A stretch of DNA of 64,000 nucleotides from Streptomyces sp. CB01249. Lineage in GTDB: Bacteria; Actinomycetota; Actinomycetes; Streptomycetales; Streptomycetaceae. This document shows, piece after piece, positions 1-6,519 of this stretch; within the stretch, counting starts at the first letter, position 1; the number at the start of each line of letters is the position of its first letter. A program made the translations under genes and the position numbers. The notes beneath the pieces are model-generated. The model did not search any database and was not told where the DNA came from. It worked only from the letters and a program-made list of their open reading frames with translations. The stretch lies in the NCBI RefSeq assembly GCF_001905735.1, contig NZ_LISW01000003.1:62341-126340 (forward strand), in the 5' to 3' direction.

Positions 1-34
1 GGCCGGGCGGCGTCAGGTGCGTGCTCTCGGCGTG

Positions 35-79
35 CCGGCCCCAGACCCCTGTACTGGATGTACTGGGGTCTGGGGCCGG
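35..79. repeat. perfect 15-bp inverted repeat (hairpin)
   Basis: Bases 35-49 and 65-79 are exact reverse complements, separated by a 15-nt loop. It lies just past the early stop of the truncated hydrolase and could act as a terminator on either strand or be the scar of a rearrangement. There is no T-run on either side, so the terminator role is only an inference. Confidence 0.6.
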
Positions 80-124
80 TGCGGCGAGAGTGCGTGCATG
101 GCGTCGCCCGGCAGACGGGAATGG

Positions 125-511
125 TCAGACAGGCCCTGGGGCGACCGGTCCGGTGGCGCCGAGACCGTCGAGCAGGGCGTCGAGCCAGCCGCAGAGGTCT
201 TCGACGCTGCGGACGGGCCGCTCCCCCGCCGTGCTGCGGCCCGGTTCGCCGATGAGGTCGGCGGCGTGGACGCGGTGGGTGCGGCCGAGGGCGGCGGCCT
301 GGGCGTACCAGGCGGTGGAGGTCGCGCCGCCGCCGGGCAGCAGGACCAGGGGCGGGGCGTCCTCGGGGCCGTAGCTGTTGAGGTGGGTGGTGCCGTACGG
401 GGTGGGGACCGTGGTCGGCGTGGTGCCGGGCGGCCAGGTGGCCGCGACGGTCGCGTCGTAGGCGGCGAGGAAGGCCGCGTCGGCGGTGGTCGCGGGCGGG
501 GTGGGTGTCAT
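125..511 (-). pseudogene. truncated alpha/beta hydrolase
   Basis: The ATG at 511 opens a reading frame that looks like the N-terminal half of an alpha/beta hydrolase: a short lead, the strand ending LVLLPGGGATS (oxyanion-hole region), then ALGRTHRVHAADLIGEPGRS. The frame stops after about 128 residues, just where the G-x-S-x-G nucleophile elbow should follow. Family members are about 260-290 aa. Neither other frame restores a GHSxG motif in the remaining bases, so the 3' half looks deleted rather than frameshifted. The gene is divergent from the MarR regulator and shares its operator. It is probably non-functional unless the window start hides something. Confidence 0.6.
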
Positions 512-540
512 GGGTGCTCCCTGGACTCCGTACGCCTGGA

Positions 541-565
541 TATTATCTCGCTGAGCGAGAGAATA
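541..565. promoter_or_regulatory. palindromic operator between hydrolase and marR gene
   Basis: The sequence reads TATT, a, TCTCGCT, g, AGCGAGA, g, AATA. This is a 25-nt palindrome with a single mismatched pair in the divergent promoter region. MarR dimers typically bind such sites and repress both the neighbour and themselves. The assignment to the adjacent regulator is an inference. Confidence 0.65.
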
Positions 566-581
566 GCGGGAGGTGCCGGGG

Positions 582-1058
582 ATGAGTGAGCAGGGGCCGG
601 AGCTGGAGATCGTCCATCTGCTGCGGAAGGTGACGTCCGCCTTCGGGCTGCGCCAGGCGGAGTTCGCGGCCCGGCACGGGATGCATCCGACGGATGTACG
701 CGCCCTGGTGTGCCTGCTCGACGCGGAGCGCGCGGGGACCGGGGTCACCGCCGGACGGCTGGGGGCGGAGCTGGGGCTCAACTCGGCGGGCACCACGTCG
801 CTCATCGACCGGCTGGAACGGCTGGGCCATCTGACGCGGACGCGGGACGAGCGGGACCGGCGGCGGGTGCTGCTGCGGGTGACACCGCAGGCGGTGGAGC
901 TGGGCTGGGCAGCGTTCGGCCCGGCGATCGGCAGCGCGGTGGCGCTGTTGCGGGAGTTCGACGCGAGGGAGGTCGCGGCGGTGCGGCGGTTCCTGGGCGG
1001 GTTCCTGGCGGCGGTGTCGGAGGAGGGGGAGGACGGCGGGGCGGGGTCCGCCTGCTGA
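582..1058 (+). CDS. MarR family transcriptional regulator
   Basis: A 158-aa protein with a winged-helix layout: RQAEFAARHGMHPTDVRALV, recognition region AELGLNSAGTTSLIDRLERLGH, and the MarR wing signature TRDERDRRRVLLRVT. The ATG at 582 is preferred over the GTG at 573 because GGGAGG sits 8 nt upstream of it. It is divergently paired with a hydrolase fragment and the palindrome between them is its likely operator. It would act as a dimeric cytoplasmic repressor released by a small ligand that cannot be read from sequence. Confidence 0.85.
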   Translation: MSEQGPELEIVHLLRKVTSAFGLRQAEFAARHGMHPTDVRALVCLLDAERAGTGVTAGRLGAELGLNSAGTTSLIDRLERLGHLTRTRDERDRRRVLLRVTPQAVELGWAAFGPAIGSAVALLREFDAREVAAVRRFLGGFLAAVSEEGEDGGAGSAC

Positions 1059-1076
1059 CCCCGCCCCGCCCGGTGC

Positions 1077-1988
1077 CTACGCCCCGTGGGCCTGGGCCTC
1101 CGCCTCGGCCAGGAGCTCCGTCAGGCGGAGGCCGAACCGTACGTCGCAGGGGTGGGGGTCGCCCGTGCGGACCGAGGTGATCAGCGCGTCGACCGCCGCC
1201 GCGAAGGCGTCCACCGCGCCGTCCCACCTCGGCAGCTCGGCGACGCCGTGCTCGCCCCGGAGGACGACCTCGACCCCGGCGGCGGCCACCGGCGCGCCGA
1301 GGGCCAGGGTGACCGTGCTGGACGCCCCCGAGGTGTGGCGCAGGACGAGGTGGTGGGCGTCGGCGGGGCCACGGGCGGCGGTCAGTTCGGTGACGTCGCC
1401 CAGGACCGGGAGCAGGACCGAGAGGGCGTGCGGGCCGACGTCCCAGAGGCCGCCCCGCTCGCGGCGCCAGGGGGACGCGGCGTAGTCGCTGTCGGTGCCG
1501 GGGGCCCAGAGCGCGGCGATCCACTCGGCGCGGGCGGTGAACCAGTCGCCCCGCGCGGCCTGTTCGGCGATCCAGGCGGCGGGGCGCGGGGCGAACCTGA
1601 GCGTGCAGAACACGACGGACGCGACCCGGGCCTGCTCGGCGGCCTCGGCGACCTCGCGGGCCCCGGCGACCGTGGTGGCGACCGGCTTGTCCAGGATCAG
1701 GTGGCAGCCGGCGGCTGCGGCGCGGGCGGCCAGCGGGGCCTGCACGTCGGGCGGCAGCGCGAAGGCGACGGCGTCGCTCGTGGCGAACAGCTCGTCGAGC
1801 CCCGCGTCACCGGAGAACGCCGGGGCACCGTGCGCGGCGGCCAGCTCACCGGCGGCCTCGGCCCGGCGGCCCCACACCCCGCTGAGCACGACGCCGGGGT
1901 GTGCGGCGAGGGCGGGTGCCTGGGTGTTGCGGGCCCAGGGTCCGGTGCCGGCCAGGCCGATGCGCAGGGGGTTCTCGGGTGTCGTCAT
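1077..1988 (-). CDS. Gfo/Idh/MocA family oxidoreductase
   Basis: A 303-aa protein with an N-terminal Rossmann fold (RIGLAGTGPWARN, GxGxxx dinucleotide motif) and the family EKP-type signature seen here as LILDKPVATT near residue 95. It is followed by a C-terminal alpha/beta substrate domain (GGLWDVGPHALSVLLPVLG), whose D-x-G-x-H is usually near the active site. Such enzymes oxidise or reduce sugars or cyclitols with NAD(P). The substrate is unknown. It ends close to the marR stop, so the two genes are convergent. Confidence 0.85.
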   Translation of the reverse strand: MTTPENPLRIGLAGTGPWARNTQAPALAAHPGVVLSGVWGRRAEAAGELAAAHGAPAFSGDAGLDELFATSDAVAFALPPDVQAPLAARAAAAGCHLILDKPVATTVAGAREVAEAAEQARVASVVFCTLRFAPRPAAWIAEQAARGDWFTARAEWIAALWAPGTDSDYAASPWRRERGGLWDVGPHALSVLLPVLGDVTELTAARGPADAHHLVLRHTSGASSTVTLALGAPVAAAGVEVVLRGEHGVAELPRWDGAVDAFAAAVDALITSVRTGDPHPCDVRFGLRLTELLAEAEAQAHGA

Positions 1989-2055
1989 GGGTCCAGTGTG
2001 CCGGGCGGCCCCGGGGCGGCAAGGCCCGGACGACCGGTTTCCGGGATCGGCGGCC

Positions 2056-2859
2056 TCAGGTCCGGTGGAGTTCGGCCAGCAGGTCGGCGGTCTCCCGGTC
2101 GGCCGGCAGGAACGCCTCCAGGCGTAGTTCGGCGACGGTCACGTCGACGGCGGTGCCGAAGTGGGTGAGGGTGGTGATGAGCGTCAGCTCCCTGCCGTCG
2201 GCCGGACCGGGTGCGCGCAGCCGCAGCGGTACGGCGAAGCCGAGGTGGTCCGGTGCGTCGCGCGGACGGGGCGGGGCGAGGACGGTGAGCTCGGCGGCCA
2301 GGCCTCGGAGGCGGTCGTCCGGGTTGCGCGCGCTCTCGGCGCGGACGCGGTCGATGATGTGCCACGCCCACGCGTCCAGGTTGACGATGCGTGGTGCGAG
2401 GCCCTGCGGGTGCAGCAGGACCCGGGGCACGCTCACGGGCGGTTCGAGCAGGTGCGGGGCCACCCCGGCGGTGAGGGTGTGGAAGGCGGTGTTGGCCGCG
2501 GCGAGGTCTCCGTGCCGGTCCACGACGACCGCCGGATACGGCAGGTGACCGCGCAGGATGCGTTCGAGGGCGGTGCGGATCGGTGCGAGCCGGGGGTCGT
2601 CCAGGCGGGTCTGCGGGTAGACCGGTGCGAATCCGGCCGCGAGGAGCAGGTCGTTGCGCTCGCGGATCGGCACCTCCAGGGACTCCGCCAGCCGGATGAT
2701 CATCGACCGGCCGGGGCTCGACCGCCCGCTCTCGATGAAGCTGACGTGCCGCTGCGTGGTTCCGGCGCGCGTGGCCAGTTCCAGCTGGCTGACGCGCCGC
2801 CGGGTGCGCCACTCACGTAACGCGGTGGCGAGACCGCCTCCGGCCGATTCGCTGATCAC
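2056..2859 (-). CDS. XRE-family regulator with MmyB-like C-terminal domain
   Basis: A 267-aa protein from the GTG at 2859 (reading ISESAGGGLATALREWR), with an HTH of the type VSQLELATRAGTTQRHVSFIESGRS near residues 20-45. A long ligand-binding-like region follows (LLLAAGFAPVY, AWHIIDRV, LGFAVPLRLR) that matches the MmyB-type domain common in actinobacterial XRE regulators. An upstream extension to 2964 lacks coding character. It is divergent from the SnoaL-like gene 119 bp away and probably controls it. The ligand is unknown. Confidence 0.85.
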   Translation of the reverse strand: MISESAGGGLATALREWRTRRRVSQLELATRAGTTQRHVSFIESGRSSPGRSMIIRLAESLEVPIRERNDLLLAAGFAPVYPQTRLDDPRLAPIRTALERILRGHLPYPAVVVDRHGDLAAANTAFHTLTAGVAPHLLEPPVSVPRVLLHPQGLAPRIVNLDAWAWHIIDRVRAESARNPDDRLRGLAAELTVLAPPRPRDAPDHLGFAVPLRLRAPGPADGRELTLITTLTHFGTAVDVTVAELRLEAFLPADRETADLLAELHRT

Positions 2860-2978
2860 CGCCCTTGTGTATCCCGATCGTCTGCTGATCCGCCATTCCC
2901 TGCGGGGAATTGCCGCGCGCCGGCGGGCGCAGGAAGGTCGTTGCCGCACACCGGACCTTCGCACCCAGGGGATCAGCC

Positions 2979-3401
2979 ATGACCGACATCGACGTCCACG
3001 ACCTCACCGACCGCTACGTCGCCGTGTGGAACGAGCCCGACGCGGAGCGCCGCCGGGCCGCGGTCCGCGCGCTGTGGTCCGCCGACGCGGTCCACGTACT
3101 GCGGCCTCCGCAGGAGATCCGGGAGGTCGCCGAGGGGCTGGGCTTCGACCGTCTCCTGCTGGAGGCGCGCGGGTACGACGCGCTGGACTTCCGGGTGACG
3201 CGTGCCCACGAGGAGTTCATCGCGCCGGGCACCTTCGTCTTCCGGTCGCGCGGCAACGCGGACCAGCTCCACGACGTCGTCAAGTTCAACTGGGAGATGG
3301 CGCCCCGGGACGGGGGCGAGGTGGCCGGGGTCGGGCTGGAGGTCCTCGTGCTGGGCCCCGACGGCCGCGTCGTGAGCGACTACCAGTTCATCGAGGGGTG
3401 A
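2979..3401 (+). CDS. SnoaL-like / NTF2-fold protein
   Basis: A 140-aa protein with the typical NTF2-like pattern: DLTDRYVAVWNEPDAERRRAAV, ALWSADAVHV, VKFNWEMAP, and a final strand ending VSDYQFIEG. Members of this fold include polyketide cyclases, isomerases and many uncharacterised small-molecule binders. The catalytic role here cannot be assigned. The ATG at 2979 is chosen because translation similar to the family begins there. It faces the XRE regulator and ends about 30 bp before the glnII control region. Confidence 0.75.
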   Translation: MTDIDVHDLTDRYVAVWNEPDAERRRAAVRALWSADAVHVLRPPQEIREVAEGLGFDRLLLEARGYDALDFRVTRAHEEFIAPGTFVFRSRGNADQLHDVVKFNWEMAPRDGGEVAGVGLEVLVLGPDGRVVSDYQFIEG

Positions 3402-3434
3402 CCGCGACACGCCGGGAGCGCCGGGGAAACCCCG

Positions 3435-3472
3435 GTAACACGGGGTTCACACGAGGGCAACGGTCGGGAAAT
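3435..3472 (+). promoter_or_regulatory. GlnR box upstream of glnII
   Basis: Four 5-mers are spaced exactly six bases apart: GTAAC (3435), TTCAC (3446), GCAAC (3457) and GAAAT (3468). This matches the streptomycete GlnR consensus gTnAC-n6-GaAAC repeated twice, lying about 55-95 bp before the gene. GlnR is the OmpR-type nitrogen regulator; glnII is one of its established targets in S. coelicolor. The match is by eye. Confidence 0.8.
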
Positions 3473-3527
3473 CGCGGCTTGCGAAGCTGCGGCGCATAGA
3501 CCGCAGCACCCGCAAAGGATGGCTTCC

Positions 3528-4562
3528 GTGACGTTCAAGGCTGAGTACATCTGGATCGACGGCACCGAGCCGACCGCCAAGCTCCGCTCCAAGACGAAGA
3601 TCATGTCCGGCAGCCCGTCGACCGACGTGGCCTCGCTGCCGATCTGGGGCTTCGACGGGTCGAGCACCAACCAGGCCGAGGGCCACGCCTCGGACCGGGT
3701 GCTGAAGCCGGTCTTCAGCTGCCCGGACCCGATCCGCGGCGGTGACGACATCCTGGTCCTGTGCGAGGTCTTCGACATCGACATGACCCCGCACGCGTCG
3801 AACACGCGGGCGCTGCTGCGTCCGGTCGCCGAGCAGTTCGCCGGGCAGGAGGCGATCTTCGGCATCGAGCAGGAGTACACCTTCTTCGACGGCCACCGGC
3901 CGCTCGGCTTCCCCGAGGGCGGCTTCCCGGCCGCGCAGGGCGGCTACTACTGCGGCGTCGGCTCGGACGAGATCTTCGGCCGGGAGATCGTGGAGAAGCA
4001 CCTCGACAACTGCCTGAAGGCGGGCCTGGGCATCTCCGGCATCAACGCCGAGGTCATGCCGGGCCAGTGGGAGTTCCAGGTGGGCCCGCTGTCCCCGCTG
4101 GAGGTCTCCGACCAGCTGTGGATCGCCCGCTGGCTGCTCTACCGCACCGCCGAGGACTTCAACGTCTCCGCGACCCTCGACCCGAAGCCGGTCAAGGGCG
4201 ACTGGAACGGTGCGGGCGCGCACACCAACTTCTCCACGAAGGCGATGCGCGAGGGCTACGACGCGATCATCACGGCCTGCGAGTCGCTGGGCGAGGGCTC
4301 GAAGCCGATGGACCACGTCAAGAACTACGGCGCGGGCATCGACGACCGCCTGACCGGTCTGCACGAGACCGCCCCGTGGAACGAGTACAGCTACGGCGTC
4401 TCCGACCGCGGCGCCTCGGTGCGCATCCCGTGGCAGGTCGAGCAGGACCGCAAGGGCTACATCGAGGACCGCCGCCCGAACGCCAACGTCGACCCGTACG
4501 TGGTCACGCGGCTGATCGTGGACACCTGCTGCTCGGCCCTGGAGAAGGCCGGCCAGGTCTGA
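3528..4562 (+). CDS. glnII: glutamine synthetase type II (GSII)
   Basis: A 344-aa protein of the eukaryote-like GSII family, which makes glutamine from glutamate, ammonia and ATP in the cytoplasm. Visible signatures are TFKAEYIWIDG at the start, PIWGFDGSSTNQAEG, IFGIEQEYTFF (metal and glutamate site), NGAGAHTNFST, and HETAPWNEYSYGVSDRGAS. The GTG at 3528 gives the family length (about 343) and lies 9 nt after AAAGGA; the ATG at 3519 would overlap the ribosome site. Unlike GSI, GSII enzymes are not controlled by adenylylation. The GlnR box upstream predicts nitrogen-dependent transcription. Confidence 0.97.
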   Translation: MTFKAEYIWIDGTEPTAKLRSKTKIMSGSPSTDVASLPIWGFDGSSTNQAEGHASDRVLKPVFSCPDPIRGGDDILVLCEVFDIDMTPHASNTRALLRPVAEQFAGQEAIFGIEQEYTFFDGHRPLGFPEGGFPAAQGGYYCGVGSDEIFGREIVEKHLDNCLKAGLGISGINAEVMPGQWEFQVGPLSPLEVSDQLWIARWLLYRTAEDFNVSATLDPKPVKGDWNGAGAHTNFSTKAMREGYDAIITACESLGEGSKPMDHVKNYGAGIDDRLTGLHETAPWNEYSYGVSDRGASVRIPWQVEQDRKGYIEDRRPNANVDPYVVTRLIVDTCCSALEKAGQV

Positions 4563-4579
4563 TCCGCCCCGGTCACGGA

Positions 4580-4613
4580 AAGGGCGCCCACCGCACGCGC
4601 GGTGGGCGCCCTT
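4580..4613 (+). terminator. terminator after glnII
   Basis: A perfect 15-bp stem (4580-4594 with 4599-4613) around a 4-nt loop, 18 nt after the glnII stop. It is followed by a weak T-rich stretch. Confidence 0.8.
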
Positions 4614-4644
4614 CGTTGTCAGTGCCGTGTGCCAGGCTGACCGC

Positions 4645-5559
4645 ATGCTCAGCGTCAAGGTCGAGACCGAGAACCAGCAGACCCACACCCGAGTTTCCGC
4701 CGAGGAGCTCGGGGACCTCGTGCACCGCATCGGCGCGCGCGGGGACAACTTCCTGGTCGTCCAGCGGATACCGGACATCCCCGGCACCTTCATCCAGGTG
4801 TGGCACGAGGCGGGCGGGGGCTACGAGTTGGAGCACCGTACGGGCACGGCGACGAGCCACGTCCGTACGGTCGTCGACCACCCGGACCGGGTCCTCGCGC
4901 TGATGACCCGATGGGCGCGCGAGGAGCCGGGCTGGGACGCGGGCACCGTCTGGGAGAGCGCCGGGATACCGGAGCCGGAGCCCGTGCCGGAGCTCGCCGA
5001 GGAGATCCGGGCGCAGCTGGAGCCCCGGGTCCGGGTGCTGCTGCGCGGCGGTTACGAGACCGTGGGGACGCTCACCGAAGCGGCCGAGGAATACCTGGTG
5101 GAGGACGGGGTGCGGCCGGTCTCCCGGGACCAGGCGCGGGAGTTGGTGGAGCGGCTCTGGCTGGAGCGCGTCGAGGAGCAGCGGAGCTGGGCGGACGAGG
5201 TGACGGACCCGGACCGGCTGGAGCGGGCCTTCGCCCGGCTCGACCGGGGCGGCATCACGGCCCGGGAGAACTTCACGTGCTGCCGCTCGTGCGGGATGAG
5301 CGAGATCGGGGCGGCCGGGCGCGAGGAGGCCAGGGGCTTCGTCTTCTTCCACGGCCAGGGCGCGGAGCACGCGGCGGCGGGACACGGCCTCGCGCTGTAC
5401 TACGGCGGCTTCCAGGATTCCCCGGAGAGGACGGCCGCGGTGGGCCGCGAGGTGGCAGCCGCGCTGAGCGAGGCCGGGCTGACGGTGGAGTGGGACGGTT
5501 CCCCGGACAAGGCGATCCAGCTGACCGGCCTGGACTGGCGCAAACGGCTGGTGGGTTAG
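4645..5559 (+). CDS. DUF6891-like protein, function unknown
   Basis: A 304-aa acidic soluble protein. The N-terminal part (LVHRIGARGDNFLVVQRIPD, TFIQVWHEAGGGYELEHRTG) and the C-terminal part (NFTCCRSCGMSEIG, GFVFFHGQGAEHA, LALYYGGFQ) resemble the DUF6891 proteins frequent in actinobacteria. Two cysteine pairs (CCRSC) could bind metal. CAGGCT at 4633-4638 is 6 nt before the ATG, so the message may be leaderless. The stop codon is the first base triplet of a TAGGGCCTG repeat end. Function is not known. Confidence 0.75.
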   Translation: MLSVKVETENQQTHTRVSAEELGDLVHRIGARGDNFLVVQRIPDIPGTFIQVWHEAGGGYELEHRTGTATSHVRTVVDHPDRVLALMTRWAREEPGWDAGTVWESAGIPEPEPVPELAEEIRAQLEPRVRVLLRGGYETVGTLTEAAEEYLVEDGVRPVSRDQARELVERLWLERVEEQRSWADEVTDPDRLERAFARLDRGGITARENFTCCRSCGMSEIGAAGREEARGFVFFHGQGAEHAAAGHGLALYYGGFQDSPERTAAVGREVAAALSEAGLTVEWDGSPDKAIQLTGLDWRKRLVG

Positions 5560-5584
5560 GGCCTGTCCGGCGGATCAGGGCCGG
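5557..5584 (+). repeat. solo end of a TAGGGCCT-type repeat
   Basis: The sequence beginning TAGGGCCTGTCCGG and continuing CGGATCAGGGCCGG matches the arm of the palindromic element at 22394-22557 in its first eight bases and in the GGATCAGG block. No matching inverted arm is seen downstream. The upstream gene uses the TAG of this repeat as its stop codon. Confidence 0.5.
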
Positions 5585-5653
5585 GGGTGTCGCCTTGCTC
5601 ACCTCGTTGCACGAAGGGGCGCGACGCCACGCGTTCTCTGCTTCAATGGGGGC

Positions 5654-5773
5654 ATGGCCAGCTTCCCGCACACCTCGACCGGTCGCAGCGACCTCGAGCC
5701 GTTCTGGCCCTCCCGTCAGCACCACGACTTCGACCGGGTGTGTTGCCGCGCGCTGAACGCGCCGGCCCTCTAA
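5654..5773 (+). CDS. small leader-like ORF (39 aa)
   Basis: ATG to TAA encodes 39 residues beginning MASFPHTSTGRSDLEPFW and ending DFDRVCCRALNAPAL. Third positions are overwhelmingly G/C, as expected for coding DNA here. TTCAAT at 5645-5650 is only a few bases upstream, so it may be leaderless. It ends 82 nt before the OmpR-type regulator. A Cys-Cys pair near the end would suit a cysteine- or redox-sensing leader peptide, but this is inference. Confidence 0.5.
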   Translation: MASFPHTSTGRSDLEPFWPSRQHHDFDRVCCRALNAPAL

Positions 5774-5855
5774 CGCCCTCACCCGGCCTTCGGTCCGCGC
5801 GCACGCAGCAAGTCCGTCCACCGACGACTCCCTCGCGCGAAAGAGCTGACCCCTC

Positions 5856-6446
5856 ATGGCGAACACCCGTACCTTCTCCGCTGCCGCTGCGACCACCTCC
5901 GTCCCTCCCTCATCCCCGGGCCGGCACCGGCTGCGCGCCGTCGCCCCCGACGAGACCGTCCAGCAGGCCGACGTCTCGGCGCTCCTGACGCCGGGTGCGA
6001 CCTGGCTGCCCGCGCCCCAGCACACCCTGCCCAGCCTGCCGGGCCGCCCGCCGATGGTCGGCTACCTGGTGCTCGTGCCCGCCGACCAGCAGCCGGCCTT
6101 CGCCGCGGCCGCCGCGCAGTACGCGGTGCCGGGGGCGCCGAACGCGGAGGCCGAGCCGGCCGCGACGGGCCCGGTGACCATCGACTCCGTCCAGCGCTCC
6201 GCCTCCGTCAACGGGCGCCCGCTGGACCTCACCTACCTGGAATTCGAGCTCCTGGCCCATCTGGTGGCCCACCCCCACCGCGTCCACACCCGCGACCAGC
6301 TGGTGACCACGGTCTGGGGTTACGGGCATGTGGGCGACGGCCGCACCGTCGACGTCCACGTGGCGCGGCTGCGCCGCAAGCTGGGCGCCGAGCACCGCCG
6401 CTCGATCCAGACAGTGCGCCGGGTCGGGTACAAGTACACGCCCTGA
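5856..6446 (+). CDS. winged-helix (OmpR/PhoB-type DNA-binding) regulator lacking a receiver domain
   Basis: A 196-aa protein. The C-terminal half is a clear OmpR/PhoB effector domain: LDLTYLEFELLAHLVAHPHRVHTRDQLV, VWGYGHVGDGRTVDVHVARLRRKLG, and IQTVRRVGYKY. The N-terminal 90 residues are Ala/Pro-rich with one hydrophobic segment (MVGYLVLVPAD) and have no phospho-acceptor aspartate region. It is therefore likely an orphan, phosphorylation-independent regulator. It follows the 39-aa small ORF and is separated from the convergent MMPL gene by a strong hairpin. Confidence 0.85.
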   Translation: MANTRTFSAAAATTSVPPSSPGRHRLRAVAPDETVQQADVSALLTPGATWLPAPQHTLPSLPGRPPMVGYLVLVPADQQPAFAAAAAQYAVPGAPNAEAEPAATGPVTIDSVQRSASVNGRPLDLTYLEFELLAHLVAHPHRVHTRDQLVTTVWGYGHVGDGRTVDVHVARLRRKLGAEHRRSIQTVRRVGYKYTP

Positions 6447-6460
6447 CACACGGCGAATGG

Positions 6461-6505
6461 GGCGGGCCCCGGTTCCGGTAAGCACTACCGGAACCGGGGC
6501 CCGCC
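6461..6505. terminator. bidirectional terminator, 20-bp perfect stem
   Basis: Bases 6461-6480 and 6486-6505 are perfect reverse complements with a 5-nt loop, placed between two convergent genes (regulator ending 6446, MMPL ending 6520). Confidence 0.85.
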
Positions 6506-6519
6506 TTCGTACGCCCTGC

